DNA of 21,430 bases from an uncultured Clostridia bacterium. GTDB lineage: Bacteria > Bacillota > Clostridia > Christensenellales > Aristaeellaceae. The notes beneath the pieces are model-generated. The model was given only the letters and a program-made list of their open reading frames with translations, did not search any database and had not been told where the DNA came from. The DNA lies in assembly GCA_937934775.1 (NCBI GenBank), contig CALGYL010000285.1:1-21430 (forward strand). Direction: 5' to 3'. The position numbers and the translations under genes were made by a program. Shown here piece by piece: positions 1-10,232 of this stretch (position 1 is its first letter; the number at the start of each line of letters is the position of its first letter).

Positions 1-473
1 CCGCCTTTCATCGCGTTCATGAGGCCACCCGCTTCGATGATCTTCTGCAGGAACTCCGGGAACGCCGGGAAAGTAACCGTCTGCCCGGTGGTCAGGTTGA
101 CAAGAACCCCCTTGGTAAGGTCAATGGACACGGTATCGCCGGTATTGATCTCGGCGTCCGTTTCGACGATCGGAAGGCCGATGTTGATGGCGTTCCGGTA
201 GAAAATGCGCGCAAAGCTCTTTGCCACCACGCAGGAGACGCCCGCGTTCTTGATGGCCAGCGGCGCGTGTTCCCGGGAAGAGCCGCAGCCGAAGTTGGAC
301 CCGGCCGCCAATATGCCGTTCTCCGGCAGCTTTTTCAGAAAGTCCCTGTCCAGGTCCTCCATGCAGTGGGCGGCCAGCTCTTTGGGGTCGGAGGTGGTCA
401 GGTAGCGGGCCGGGATGATGACGTCGGTATCAATGTTGTCGCCGTAGCGGATGGTTTTCGCTTCAATGGTCAT
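1..473 (-). CDS. leuD: 3-isopropylmalate dehydratase small subunit (partial, 3' end off the window)
   Basis: This is the small (swivel-domain) subunit of isopropylmalate isomerase. With LeuC it converts 2-isopropylmalate to 3-isopropylmalate for leucine synthesis; beside cimA it probably also isomerises citramalate. The translation opens with MTIEAKTIRYGDNIDTDVII and carries the family motif GSNFGCGSSREHAP at residues 59-71, followed by the AKSFARIFYRNAINIGLP block (84-101). The first 157 codons are present against a usual length of about 160-165, so only a few residues are lost at the window edge. The ATG at 473 follows an AAAGGAG ribosome binding site, 18 bases after the leuC stop. It is the last gene of the ilv-leu operon visible here; leuB may follow beyond the edge. 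Confidence 0.96.
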   Translation of the reverse strand, partial: MTIEAKTIRYGDNIDTDVIIPARYLTTSDPKELAAHCMEDLDRDFLKKLPENGILAAGSNFGCGSSREHAPLAIKNAGVSCVVAKSFARIFYRNAINIGLPIVETDAEINTGDTVSIDLTKGVLVNLTTGQTVTFPAFPEFLQKIIEAGGLMNAMKG

Positions 474-491
474 GTTGTGCTCCTTTCCGCT

Positions 492-1754
492 TTACACAAG
501 CTCGTCCGGCATCGCGATTTTCCCAAGCACGGCGGATGCGGCGGCGACCCAGGGACCTGCCAGGTACACCTCGCTGGCCGGATCGCCCATACGGCCGACG
601 AAGTTACGGTTTGTGGTGGCGACGCACCGTTCGCCCTTGGCCAGAATGCCCATATGTCCGCCCAGGCACGGCCCACAGGTGGGTGTGGATACGGCGCAGC
701 CGGCATCCAGGAAGATGTCGAACAGGCCCATCTTCATCGCGTCCCGGTAGATCTTCTGGGTGGCGGGAATGACGATGGCCCGGACACTCTTCGCCACTTT
801 GCGCCCCTTCAGCACCTCCGCGGCGGCGATCAGGTCGGAAAGGCGGCCATTGGTGCAGGAGCCCACGACCACCTGGTCAATTTTGACATCGCCGTATTCG
901 CTTCTGGCCTTGACGTTCTCCGGCAGGTGCGGGAAGGCGACAAGCGGCGTCAGTGCCGTAAGGTCTACCTCGATCTCGCGGACGTATTCGGCGTCCGGGT
1001 CGGCCTCAAACACCTTCGGCTCCTGCGCGCCGTGTTCCCGAAGGAAAGAAAGCGTCGCCCCGTCCACCGGGAAGATGCCGTTCTTGCCGCCCGCCTCGAT
1101 GGCCATGTTGCATACGCACAGGCGGTCGTCCATGGTCAGCCCGGAAACGCCCGGCCCCACGAACTCCAATGACTGGTAGAGCGCGCCGTCGACGCCGATC
1201 ATGCCGATGATGTGCAGAATGACGTCCTTGCCGCCCACATAGCGGGGCAGCGTTCCGGTCAGCGTCACGCGGATGGCCTCGGGCACCCGCAGCCATGCCT
1301 TGCCGGTGGCCATACCCACCGCCATGTCGGTGGAGCCGACGCCGGTGGAGAACGCGCCCAGCGCCCCATAGGTACAGGTGTGGCTGTCCGCGCCGATCAC
1401 CAGGTCTCCGGCGGTGACCAGGCCCTTTTCAGGCAGCAGCGCGTGCTCCACGCCCATTTCGCCCACGTCGAAGAAGTTCACGATCTCATGCTTCCCAGCG
1501 AACTCGCGCACCTTCTTGGACTGCTCCGCCGCCTTGATGTCCTTGTTGGGCGCGAAGTGATCCAGAACAAGCGCGATTTTGCTGTCACAGAACACGCAGT
1601 CGCAGCCGGCCTTTTCAAACTCGTTGATCGCGACGGGGGACGTGATGTCGTTGCCCAGCACCATATCGACGCTGGCCAGCACGATCTCTCCGGCCGTCAC
1701 AGTCTCCTTGCCACAGTGCGCGGCCAGAATCTTTTGCGTCATTGTCATACCCAT
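492..1754 (-). CDS. leuC: 3-isopropylmalate dehydratase large subunit
   Basis: This is the aconitase-type large subunit of isopropylmalate isomerase, which carries the [4Fe-4S] cluster. The product is 420 residues, the usual length of the short bacterial/archaeal LeuC class. Cluster ligands are visible in the [13 protein letters not shown] segment (about residue 300) and in the [10 protein letters not shown] segment (about 360), and the [19 protein letters not shown] block is present. The chosen start is the ATG at 1754 ([11 protein letters not shown]), with AGGAAGG upstream; an upstream in-frame extension has no such support, and two further ATGs lie at 1748 and 1742. The start overlaps the end of cimA by 10 bases, which suggests translational coupling. 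It works with LeuD and probably serves both the leucine and the citramalate branch. Confidence 0.97.
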   Translation of the reverse strand: MGMTMTQKILAAHCGKETVTAGEIVLASVDMVLGNDITSPVAINEFEKAGCDCVFCDSKIALVLDHFAPNKDIKAAEQSKKVREFAGKHEIVNFFDVGEMGVEHALLPEKGLVTAGDLVIGADSHTCTYGALGAFSTGVGSTDMAVGMATGKAWLRVPEAIRVTLTGTLPRYVGGKDVILHIIGMIGVDGALYQSLEFVGPGVSGLTMDDRLCVCNMAIEAGGKNGIFPVDGATLSFLREHGAQEPKVFEADPDAEYVREIEVDLTALTPLVAFPHLPENVKARSEYGDVKIDQVVVGSCTNGRLSDLIAAAEVLKGRKVAKSVRAIVIPATQKIYRDAMKMGLFDIFLDAGCAVSTPTCGPCLGGHMGILAKGERCVATTNRNFVGRMGDPASEVYLAGPWVAAASAVLGKIAMPDELV

Positions 1755-3355
1755 GAGGTCTCGCCTTCCTTTCGGTTTGCGGGCGCGGCCCGTTTTATAT
1801 CCCATCTGTGCAGGATGTATTCGATGGAGTCGGCCAGCGCCTGCCAGCTGGCCGCGATGATGTCGTTGTCAACGCCCACGGTGGTCCACACGCTCTTTCC
1901 GTCGGTGCTCTCAATCAGAACGCGCACCACGGCCGCGGTGGATTTTTCGCCGGACAATACGCGCACCTTGTAGTCGGTCAAGCGGACATGGTTCAACTCG
2001 GGATAGAACACGCACAGCGCCTTGCGAAGGGCGGTATCCAGCGCGTGCACGGGGCCGTTGCCCATGGCGGCGGTGGTTTCCTTGCGGTCGTCCACCTCAA
2101 TGGAGAGGACCGCAAAGGCGCTCTGCTCGGCGTCCGGCGGCGGAAATTCGCCGTTGGTGCGATACATGCTGAGCTTGAAGTGCGGCGTAAAGCGCTTCAG
2201 GCACTGGAGGATCAGAAGCTCAAAGCTGGCGTCCGCCGCCTCGAACTGGTAGCCCTTGTGCTCCAGCTCCTTGAGCTTGTCGACGATCATCCTCGTCTCG
2301 GGGGAATCCTTGGTCAGTTCCGGCGCGATGTGGGCGAATTTGGCCAGCACGGTATTCCGTCCGGAAACTTCGCTCATCAGGAAGCGGCGGCGGTTGCCCA
2401 CCGATTCCGGGTCCACGTGTTCGAAGGACGTGGATTCCTTCAGTACGCCATCAATGTGCATGCCGCCCTTATGGGCGAAGGCGCTGGACCCCACGTAGGG
2501 TTTGTTGATGGGCATCGCCATGTTGGAAATCTCAGACAGGCGCATGGCGGTCGCGGTCAGCTTGGATAGATCCGGCACACATTCGTACCCCATCTTGAGT
2601 TGCAGGTTCGGGATGACCACGCCCAGATCGGTGTTTCCGCAGCGCTCACCGATGCCGGTGAAGGTACCCTGCACATGCGCGGCCCCCGCTTCGACGGCGA
2701 GCATGGTGGAGGCGACAGCGCAGCCGATGTCGTTGTGACAGTGGATGCCGATGCGTATGCCCGGGTGGCGCTCGCGGGCCTGCCGGGTGGCCTCGCGGAT
2801 CACCGACGGCGGCGTCCCGCCGTTGGTGTCGCAGAGGCACAGCACATCGGCTCCGGCGGCGGCCGCCGCGTCCAGCACCTGAAGAGCATAGCCCTCGTTA
2901 GCGCGGCGGCCGTCGAAGTAGTGTTCGGCGTCAAAGACGACCTCGATCCCCCGCTTCGTAAAGAAGTCGACGGTCTCGAACACCAGGTTTAAGTTCTCCT
3001 CGAGCGTTACGCCGAGGATCCGGAGCGCGTGAAGGTCCCAGGATTTGCCGAAGATGGCGACGGTGGGCGCCTCCGCGGTGAGGAGCGACAGAACGTTCGC
3101 GTCCTGTTCCACGGGAACGCCCTTTCTGTGGGTACTGCCGAACGCGCACAGCTTCGCCGTTTGCAGGCGCATACCGTTCACACGGCGGAAGAATTCGATA
3201 TCCTTGGGGTTGGAGCCTGGGTTGCCCGCCTCGATGTAGGCGACGCCGAACTCGTCCAGCGCGCTCACGATGTCCAGCTTGTCCTGCACCGAAAAGGACA
3301 CGCCCTCGCTCTGCGCGCCGTCGCGCAGCGTACTGTCAAAGATCTCCAGCTTCAC
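1745..3355 (-). CDS. cimA: (R)-citramalate synthase
   Basis: This enzyme condenses acetyl-CoA with pyruvate to give (R)-citramalate, the first step of the threonine-independent route to 2-oxobutyrate and isoleucine. The 536-residue product has the HMGL-like TIM barrel at the N-terminus ([20 protein letters not shown], metal-site [11 protein letters not shown]) and a C-terminal LeuA-type regulatory/dimerisation domain (about 390-510). The LRDGAQ variant and the SEGVSFS that follows fit the CimA class and not LeuA (LRDGEQ), which is encoded next door. Translation starts at a GTG (3355) preceded by GAGGAGGTG seven bases upstream. It lies 17 bases after leuA and overlaps leuC. The 2-isopropylmalate/citramalate synthase-like naming in databases is ambiguous, but length and motifs favour CimA. 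Confidence 0.93.
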   Translation of the reverse strand: MKLEIFDSTLRDGAQSEGVSFSVQDKLDIVSALDEFGVAYIEAGNPGSNPKDIEFFRRVNGMRLQTAKLCAFGSTHRKGVPVEQDANVLSLLTAEAPTVAIFGKSWDLHALRILGVTLEENLNLVFETVDFFTKRGIEVVFDAEHYFDGRRANEGYALQVLDAAAAAGADVLCLCDTNGGTPPSVIREATRQARERHPGIRIGIHCHNDIGCAVASTMLAVEAGAAHVQGTFTGIGERCGNTDLGVVIPNLQLKMGYECVPDLSKLTATAMRLSEISNMAMPINKPYVGSSAFAHKGGMHIDGVLKESTSFEHVDPESVGNRRRFLMSEVSGRNTVLAKFAHIAPELTKDSPETRMIVDKLKELEHKGYQFEAADASFELLILQCLKRFTPHFKLSMYRTNGEFPPPDAEQSAFAVLSIEVDDRKETTAAMGNGPVHALDTALRKALCVFYPELNHVRLTDYKVRVLSGEKSTAAVVRVLIESTDGKSVWTTVGVDNDIIAASWQALADSIEYILHRWDIKRAAPANRKEGETSWV

Positions 3356-3372
3356 GACGGCACCTCCTCATC

Positions 3373-4878
3373 CTACACGATTTTGTTCATGCCCGCGACG
3401 TAGGCCAGAATCGAAGCCTCGATTACGTCGGTGGACAGCCCGCGGCCCACCACCGAGCGGTCGCCGCACTGGATGCGCACCATCGCCTCGCCCTGTGCGT
3501 CCTTGCCTTCCGACACGGTGTGGATGGCGTAGTCGTCCAGAGAATGGGGCTGGGTGATCGCCATGATCTTGTCGACGGCGTTAAAGGCGGCGTCGATGGG
3601 GCCGTCGCCCAGGCAGACTTCCTCAATCAGCTCGTCGCCACGCCTGAGGCGCACGACCGCCGAGGAGGAGACGTAGTTGCCGGAGTTCACGGTGAACCGG
3701 TCCAGTTGGAACGCACCCTGGGACCGCGTAATGTTGTGGCTGACCAGGGCGACCAAGTCCATGTCGTTGATGTTCGACTTCTTGTCGGCCAATACCTTGA
3801 AGCGGTCGAACAGGTCGTTCAATTCCTCGGTCGTGAGGCTGTAGCCCAGTTCCGAAAGGCGGCTCTCCACCGCGTGGCGGCCGGAGTGCTTGCCCAACAC
3901 CATCTTGTTCTGTACGAGACCGACCGACTGCGGCGTCATGATTTCATAGGTCGCGCGGTTGGCGAGAACGCCGTGCTGGTGGATGCCCGCTTCGTGGGCG
4001 AAGGCGTTGGCGCCGACGATGGCCTTGTTGATCGGCGCGACCAGACCCAGGACGTTGTAGACCAGGCGGCTGGTGGCATGGATTTGGGTGGTATCGATGC
4101 GCGATTCCACCGGGAACCGGTCGGGCCGGGTGTAGAGGGCCATCGCGATCTCTTCCAGCGCCGCGTTACCCGCGCGCTCGCCGATGCCGTTGATGGTGCA
4201 TTCCACCTGGGTCGCGCCCGCCGCCACCGCGGCCAGGGTATTTGCCACCGCCATGCCCAGGTCGTTGTGGCAGTGAACGGCCAGGGTAACCTCGTCGATG
4301 CCCGGCACATGCTCCATCAAGTAGCGGATGAGGCTTTCCATCTCGGCGGGCGAGGTGTAGCCGACGGTATCGGGGATGTTGATGGTGGTCGCGCCCGCCC
4401 GGATGGCGGTTTCGACCGCTTTGGCCAGGAATTCCGGCTCGCTTCGGGTGGCGTCTTCAGCGGAGAACTCCACGTCCTCGCACTTGCTCCGGGCGTAGGA
4501 GACCATCTCCCGGATGATCTGGAGCACTTCGTCGGGCGTCTTTTTCAGTTTGTACTCCATGTGCACGGGCGACGTGGCGATGAACACGTGGATGCGAGGC
4601 GACACGGCGCCCTTCAGCGCCTCCCAGGCGGCGTCGATGTCCTTCTGCGTGGCCCGGGCCAACCCCGCGACGGTGGTGCGCTTCAAAGTGGCGGCGATTT
4701 TCTGCACCGATTCGAAGTCGCCCGGCGAGATGACCGGGAAGCCCGCTTCGATCACGTCCACGCCCAGCCTTTCCAGCGCTCGGGCGATTTCCAACTTTTC
4801 ATTGAGCGACATGCTGCATCCGGGGGCCTGTTCGCCGTCACGCAGCGTGGTATCGAAGAACTTGACCTGCTTTTTCAT
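3373..4878 (-). CDS. leuA: 2-isopropylmalate synthase
   Basis: This is the committed, leucine-inhibited step of leucine synthesis: acetyl-CoA plus 2-oxoisovalerate gives 2-isopropylmalate. The 501-residue product begins [17 protein letters not shown], has the metal-binding [21 protein letters not shown] segment and the [13 protein letters not shown] motif, then the linker and the C-terminal allosteric domain (about residues 370-500). Length matches bacterial LeuA type 1. The ATG at 4878 is preferred because the family usually begins at MKKQ. A GTG at 4890 would add four residues and overlap the ilvD stop as GTGA, but it abuts the AGGAGG site (4891-4896) with no spacing. It sits between ilvD and cimA in the operon. 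Confidence 0.96.
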   Translation of the reverse strand: MKKQVKFFDTTLRDGEQAPGCSMSLNEKLEIARALERLGVDVIEAGFPVISPGDFESVQKIAATLKRTTVAGLARATQKDIDAAWEALKGAVSPRIHVFIATSPVHMEYKLKKTPDEVLQIIREMVSYARSKCEDVEFSAEDATRSEPEFLAKAVETAIRAGATTINIPDTVGYTSPAEMESLIRYLMEHVPGIDEVTLAVHCHNDLGMAVANTLAAVAAGATQVECTINGIGERAGNAALEEIAMALYTRPDRFPVESRIDTTQIHATSRLVYNVLGLVAPINKAIVGANAFAHEAGIHQHGVLANRATYEIMTPQSVGLVQNKMVLGKHSGRHAVESRLSELGYSLTTEELNDLFDRFKVLADKKSNINDMDLVALVSHNITRSQGAFQLDRFTVNSGNYVSSSAVVRLRRGDELIEEVCLGDGPIDAAFNAVDKIMAITQPHSLDDYAIHTVSEGKDAQGEAMVRIQCGDRSVVGRGLSTDVIEASILAYVAGMNKIV

Positions 4879-4886
4879 GGGGGGGT

Positions 4887-6554
4887 TCACCCTCCTACCG
4901 ATAATATTCCGCCTTTGTCAGCCGATTGGGCCAGCGCGGCGTAGCGCTTCAGATATCCGGTCAGTTCCGGTTTCGAGAGGGGCTTCCAAGCTTTCAGCCG
5001 CTCGGATAGGACTTCCTCCGGCACGTTCAGGCATAGTCGCCTGCCAGGGATGTCAATCTCGATCTCGTCTCCTTCCCGGATCAGCGCAATGGTTCCGCCG
5101 CTGGCCGCCTCCGGCGACACGTGGCCAATGGCCGCGCCTCGGGTAGCCCCGGAGAACCTGCCGTCTGTGATCAGCGCCACGCTGTCCCCCAGGCCCATGC
5201 CCACGATGGCGGAGGTGGGTGAAAGCATCTCCCGCATGCCGGGGCCGCCCTTGGGGCCTTCGTAGCGGATGACCACCACGTCGCCGGGCCGGATCTGCCC
5301 GCTGAAGATCGCCTGAATGGACGCTTCCTCGCCGTCGAATACGCGGGCGGGGCCCTTGTGGGTCAGCATCTTGGGGTCCACCGCGCTCTGCTTCACCACC
5401 GAGCCGTTCGGGGCGAGATTCCCGTAGAGCACCGCGAGGCCGCCGGTCTTCTGGTAAGGATCGTCCATGGGGCGGACGACGGCAGGATCCTTGACCGAAA
5501 CGCCTTCGAGGCTCTCGGCAAACGTCCGGCCGGAGGCGTTCAGCGCGCTGCCGTCGATGAGGCCCGCCTTCAGAAGCTGCGCCATCACCGCGTACACGCC
5601 GCCCGCGTTGTACAAATCCTGCATATGGTGGTGGCCTGCCGGGGCCAGGTGGCACAGGTTCGGGGTCTTGGCGCTGGCTTCGTTGATCATCCGGAGGTCG
5701 AACGCGACGTCCGCTTCGGAGCAGACAGCCGCCAGATGCAGCGCGGAGTTGGTGGAGCAGCCCAGCGCCATGTCCACCGCCAGCGCGTTCCGGACGGCGG
5801 TCTCCGTCAGGATGTCACGGGCACGGATGTTCTTTTTCAGAAGCTCCATCACCTGCTCGCCGCTCTCCTTGGCGAAGCGGATGCGGCGGGCGTAGACGGC
5901 GGGGATGGTGCCGTTGCCGGGCAGTGCCAGCCCCAGCGCCTCAGTCAGGCAGTTCATGGAGTTGGCGGTGAACATGCCCGAGCAGGAGCCGCAACCGGGG
6001 CAGGCGGATTCTTCGACTTCCAGAAGGTCCGCATCGCAAATGGCGCCGGCCTTCAGCGCGCCGACCGCCTCGAACACAGAGTTCAGGTCCATCGGGCCGT
6101 TCTTGCCTTCAAGGGACAGCATTGGGCCGCCGGACACGAACAGGCAGGGCAGGTTCAGCCGCGCCGCCGCCATCAGCATGCCGGGCACGATCTTATCGCA
6201 GTTGGGGATGAACACCAGAGCGTCGAAGGCGTGGGCGCGGGCCATGCACTCCACGGAGTCGGCGATCAGCTCGCGGGTGCACAGGGAATACTTCATGCCC
6301 TCGTGGCCCATTGCGATGCCGTCGCAAACGCCGATGACGTTGAACTCCAGCGGCGTGCCGCCCGCCGCCAGCACGCCGTCCTTGACGGCGCGGGCGATCT
6401 GGTTCAGGTGGGTGTGTCCCGGCACCACTTCATTAAAAGAGTTGGCGATGCCGATGATCGGCCGCGCGATCTGCGCGTCGGTCAGCCCGCAGGCTTTGAG
6501 CAGCGATCTGTGGGGCGCGCGCTCGGCGCCAACCTTGATCCTGTCTGAATTCAT
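4887..6554 (-). CDS. ilvD: dihydroxy-acid dehydratase
   Basis: This Fe-S enzyme dehydrates 2,3-dihydroxy-isovalerate and 2,3-dihydroxy-3-methylvalerate to the 2-oxoacids that feed valine, leucine and isoleucine. The 555-residue product is full length. Visible family signatures are [15 protein letters not shown] (about residue 77), the [15 protein letters not shown] cluster-ligand block (about 115), [17 protein letters not shown] (about 190) and the C-terminal [21 protein letters not shown]. The three cysteines expected of the IlvD/Edd family (NCDK, PGCG, and the CGSC region) are present. Its ATG lies 4 bases after the ilvC stop and its TGA lies 8 bases before the leuA ATG, so it is firmly inside the operon. 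Confidence 0.97.
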   Translation of the reverse strand: MNSDRIKVGAERAPHRSLLKACGLTDAQIARPIIGIANSFNEVVPGHTHLNQIARAVKDGVLAAGGTPLEFNVIGVCDGIAMGHEGMKYSLCTRELIADSVECMARAHAFDALVFIPNCDKIVPGMLMAAARLNLPCLFVSGGPMLSLEGKNGPMDLNSVFEAVGALKAGAICDADLLEVEESACPGCGSCSGMFTANSMNCLTEALGLALPGNGTIPAVYARRIRFAKESGEQVMELLKKNIRARDILTETAVRNALAVDMALGCSTNSALHLAAVCSEADVAFDLRMINEASAKTPNLCHLAPAGHHHMQDLYNAGGVYAVMAQLLKAGLIDGSALNASGRTFAESLEGVSVKDPAVVRPMDDPYQKTGGLAVLYGNLAPNGSVVKQSAVDPKMLTHKGPARVFDGEEASIQAIFSGQIRPGDVVVIRYEGPKGGPGMREMLSPTSAIVGMGLGDSVALITDGRFSGATRGAAIGHVSPEAASGGTIALIREGDEIEIDIPGRRLCLNVPEEVLSERLKAWKPLSKPELTGYLKRYAALAQSADKGGILSVGG

Positions 6555-6558
6555 GCGC

Positions 6559-8089
<1,531 letters not shown>

Positions 8090-8102
8090 AACGCAGCCCT
8101 CC

Positions 8103-9767
8103 TCAACTTAAGATGATGTCGCCGATGGTGCCGCCCGGCGGGATCATCGGAAGCACCCGCTCGTCCGAATCGATCCAGGCGTCTACGACGACCGGTCCGT
8201 CCTCCAAAAGGGCTTCGTCCAGCACTCGGTCCAACTGGCCGAACTCCGTCAGCCGTAAGCCCTTGGCGCCAAACGCCTCGGCCAGCTTCACATAGTCGGT
8301 TTTGCGGCTCAATGTGGTCTGGGAGTAGCGTTCATTAAAGAACAGCTTCTGCCACTGGCGCACCATGCCCAGGGCGTTGTTGTTGAGAAGGACGACGGTC
8401 AGCGGCAGTTTGTTGGTGACGGCGGTAGCCAGCTCGTTCAGGTTCATGTGGAAGGAACCGTCGCTGGTAAAGAGCACCGTTCGTTTCCGGCCGGATCCGA
8501 TGCACGCGCCGATGGCCGCGCCCATGCCGAAACCCATGGTGCCCAAGCCCCCGGAGGTGATGAAGGTGCGGGGGCGGTTGAATTTGTAGTACTGAGCGGT
8601 CCACATCTGATGCTGCCCCACGTCGGTTGCTACGATTGCGTCCTCGGGGGCCTTTTTGCGAATGGTTTCAATGATGACCTGCGGGTTGAGGCGGTCGTGC
8701 CCCATGTCCAGATGGCTGTCCGGATCGGCCTGCATTTCCCGGACCCTGTCCAGCCAACCGTCCTCGCGCCGGGAGATGTCCGCCGCCAGCAGCTTCTGGA
8801 GCACCTGTTTCACGTCGCCGATCAGGGATGCGTAGGCGGGGATGTTCTTGCCGACCTCGGCGGGATCAATGTCGATGTGCAGCACCTTGCGCCCCTTCGA
8901 GAAGGCGGCCTGATTGCCGATAGCGCGATCGGAGAAGCGCGTGCCGATGCCGATGATGAGGTCCGCCTCGTACATGGCGCGGGAAGAGACGTACTTGCCG
9001 TGCATGCCGGTCATACCCAGGAACAACGGATAATCCTGCGGAACGGCGGTCAGCCCCATGATGCTGGAGCCGATGGGCGCGTGAAGCCGCTTGGAAAGTT
9101 CAACCAGTTCCTCGGAGGCGTTTGAGATGACCACGCCGCCGCCCGCGTAGAGGAAGGGCCGCTGGGATCCGCGGATCAGCTCGACCGCCTGGTCGAAATC
9201 CGCCTGCCGGATGGCGGGGCACTCCGGCTGCTTTTGGGGCACCGCGGGTTCGTATTCGCACTTTGCCAATTGCACATCCTTCGGGATGTCCACCAGCACC
9301 GGGCCGGGGCGGCCGGATTTTGCGATTTCAAAGGCTTCCCGCACGGTGGCGGCCAGTTTATTGACATCCTTGACGATGTAGTTGTGCTTTGTGATGGGCA
9401 TTGTGACGCCGGTGATGTCCACCTCCTGGAAGCCGTCGCGGCCGATGGAGGTAGAGGGCACGTTGCCGGTGATGGCGACGATGGGCGTGGAGTCCAGATG
9501 CGCCGTGGCGATGCCGGTCACCAGGTTGGTGGCGCCGGGGCCGGATGTGGCGATCACGACGCCAACCTTGCCGGTTGCGCGGGCATAACCGTCGGCGGCA
9601 TGGGCCGCGCCCTGCTCGTGGCAGGTGATATAGTGGGTGATCCGGTCCGAGTTCTTGTAGAGTTCGTCATAGATGTTCAACACGAAGCCGCCCGGGTATC
9701 CAAAGACAGCGTCGACGCCCTGCTCCACCAGCGTCTCAATGAGAATCTGTGCGCCCGTCTTCTGCAT
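8103..9767 (-). CDS. ilvB: acetolactate synthase large (catalytic) subunit
   Basis: This thiamine-diphosphate- and FAD-dependent enzyme condenses two pyruvates to acetolactate, or pyruvate with 2-oxobutyrate. The 554-residue product has the N-terminal FGYPGG motif (22-27), the catalytic glutamate in CHEQGAAHAADGYARATGK (Glu51), the FAD/central domain, and the thiamine-binding motif SDGSFHMNLNELATAV with the downstream NNN. The common GDGS is SDGS here, a mild variant. The ATG at 9767 follows a GGGAGGG site with a 6-base spacer. It is the first enzyme gene after the leader region, which carries an attenuator about 150 bases upstream. Confidence 0.97.
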   Translation of the reverse strand: MQKTGAQILIETLVEQGVDAVFGYPGGFVLNIYDELYKNSDRITHYITCHEQGAAHAADGYARATGKVGVVIATSGPGATNLVTGIATAHLDSTPIVAITGNVPSTSIGRDGFQEVDITGVTMPITKHNYIVKDVNKLAATVREAFEIAKSGRPGPVLVDIPKDVQLAKCEYEPAVPQKQPECPAIRQADFDQAVELIRGSQRPFLYAGGGVVISNASEELVELSKRLHAPIGSSIMGLTAVPQDYPLFLGMTGMHGKYVSSRAMYEADLIIGIGTRFSDRAIGNQAAFSKGRKVLHIDIDPAEVGKNIPAYASLIGDVKQVLQKLLAADISRREDGWLDRVREMQADPDSHLDMGHDRLNPQVIIETIRKKAPEDAIVATDVGQHQMWTAQYYKFNRPRTFITSGGLGTMGFGMGAAIGACIGSGRKRTVLFTSDGSFHMNLNELATAVTNKLPLTVVLLNNNALGMVRQWQKLFFNERYSQTTLSRKTDYVKLAEAFGAKGLRLTEFGQLDRVLDEALLEDGPVVVDAWIDSDERVLPMIPPGGTIGDIILS

Positions 9768-9789
9768 GAAAATCCCTCCCGCGTTTTTG

Positions 9790-9855
9790 TTAACCGTTGC
9801 CCCCGGAGCGCCTTAGGGCAACACAGCGGGGCTGCGTACAGCGCATACCGCCCAT
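9790..9855 (-). CDS. candidate 21-residue small ORF between attenuator and ilvB
   Basis: The sequence shows an ATG at 9855 preceded by AAAGGAGG with a 7-base spacer, an optimal ribosome binding site, and a TAA 22 bases before the ilvB ATG. The peptide begins MGGMRCTQPRC and is basic, with two cysteines and no branched-chain codon run. I do not recognise it. It could be a second leader peptide, a translation-coupling device for ilvB, or a chance ORF. The stretch TTGCCC...GGGCAA inside it can fold into a small hairpin near the ilvB ribosome binding site. Only the ribosome binding site and placement support it. Confidence 0.4.
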   Translation of the reverse strand: MGGMRCTQPRCVALRRSGGNG

Positions 9856-9915
9856 GTTGATGCCTCCTTTGCGGGGCGCTGTTCGCGCGCCCGTCGAAAT
9901 CCTGTTTCTCGCTAT

Positions 9916-9957
9916 AAAAAAATCCCCTGCCGGTGCTGTTGCACTCTGGCAGGGGAT
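9916..9957 (-). terminator. intrinsic terminator of the ilv attenuator
   Basis: Read on the minus strand, ATCCCCTGCC (9957-9948) pairs perfectly over 10 bases with GGCAGGGGAT (9931-9922), with a 16-base loop, followed directly by a run of seven T. It lies 23 bases after the leader peptide stop and about 150 bases before ilvB, so an unregulated transcript would stop at about 200 nucleotides. The 5' arm can pair alternatively with CAGGG at leader codons 34-35 (plus-strand CCCTG, 9991-9995). A ribosome that reaches the stop codon would cover that segment. Confidence 0.93.
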
Positions 9958-9980
9958 CAAGCGTTACTGCTTGTATGGCC

Positions 9981-10094
9981 TTATTGGCCTCCCTGTTCCG
10001 CATGTACAACACCCAAATTAACGTCGAAGCCTAGTACCCGTACCAGGCCGACGATAATAATCAGGATGTTGACGATGGCGAACAGGTTCTGCAT
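9981..10094 (-). CDS. branched-chain amino acid leader peptide (ilv attenuator)
   Basis: This 37-codon ORF begins MQNLFAIVNILIIIVGLVRV. Seventeen of residues 4-30 are Ile, Leu or Val, including the run Ile-Leu-Ile-Ile-Ile-Val. The ATG at 10094 has AGGAGA with a 7-base spacer and lies about 22 bases after the predicted transcription start. It includes ATT, GTA, CTA and TTG codons that look uncommon beside the GC-rich codon use of the genes. A near-perfect 9-base inverted repeat (10029-10037 with 10040-10048) sits over codons 16-22. The stop is 23 bases ahead of an intrinsic terminator. By analogy with known amino-acid attenuators, ribosome stalling at Ile/Leu/Val codons would prevent terminator formation and switch on ilvB and the downstream genes. 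Confidence 0.9.
   Translation of the reverse strand: MQNLFAIVNILIIIVGLVRVLGFDVNLGVVHAEQGGQ
10029..10048 (-). promoter_or_regulatory. pause-type hairpin inside the leader peptide gene
   Basis: GCCTGGTAC (minus strand, 10048-10040) can pair with GTACTAGGC (10037-10029), with one G-U pair; the practical loop is four bases. It overlaps leader codons 16-22, directly after the Ile run. In classical attenuators a hairpin in this place makes RNA polymerase pause so that the ribosome can catch up. That function is an inference here. Confidence 0.6.
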
Positions 10095-10122
10095 GTTGTA
10101 CTCTCCTGAATGAATTTTCATC

Positions 10123-10151
10123 AATATACCACCGGACCGGAACGCTGTCAA
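10123..10151 (-). promoter_or_regulatory. sigma-A promoter of the ilv-leu operon
   Basis: On the minus strand TTGACA (10151-10146) is followed by a 17-base spacer and TATATT (10128-10123). Transcription would start near 10116, giving a 22-base leader before the leader-peptide ATG. A palindrome ATGAA-AA-TTCAT (10110-10121) covers the start region. No terminator is evident between the acetyltransferase stop (10233) and this promoter. Confidence 0.9.
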
Positions 10152-10232
10152 GCGGTTTTCGCACTCTTTACGGGATTTTACCAAAGCAGCGCGGCAGTGT
10201 GATGCTTTCCGGCCTGAAGAGGGCATTCCGCG

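Noticed and set aside
267..1172. Long plus-strand open frames opposite leuD and leuC (and similar ones opposite leuA at 3520-4944 and ilvD at 5358-6548)
   Set aside because: They are antisense shadows of GC-rich minus-strand genes: low-complexity His/Arg/Gly/Asp-rich translations, no family motif, no ribosome binding site.
9768..9980. T-box riboswitch upstream of ilvB
   Set aside because: No T-box (TGGNACCGCG-like) core sequence or stem I pattern is visible; the leader is only about 100 bases long before the terminator and is occupied by the leader peptide.
9981..10226. 81-residue version of the leader ORF starting at 10226
   Set aside because: The extra N-terminal part crosses the promoter and would lie upstream of the transcription start; the ATG at 10094 has the ribosome binding site.
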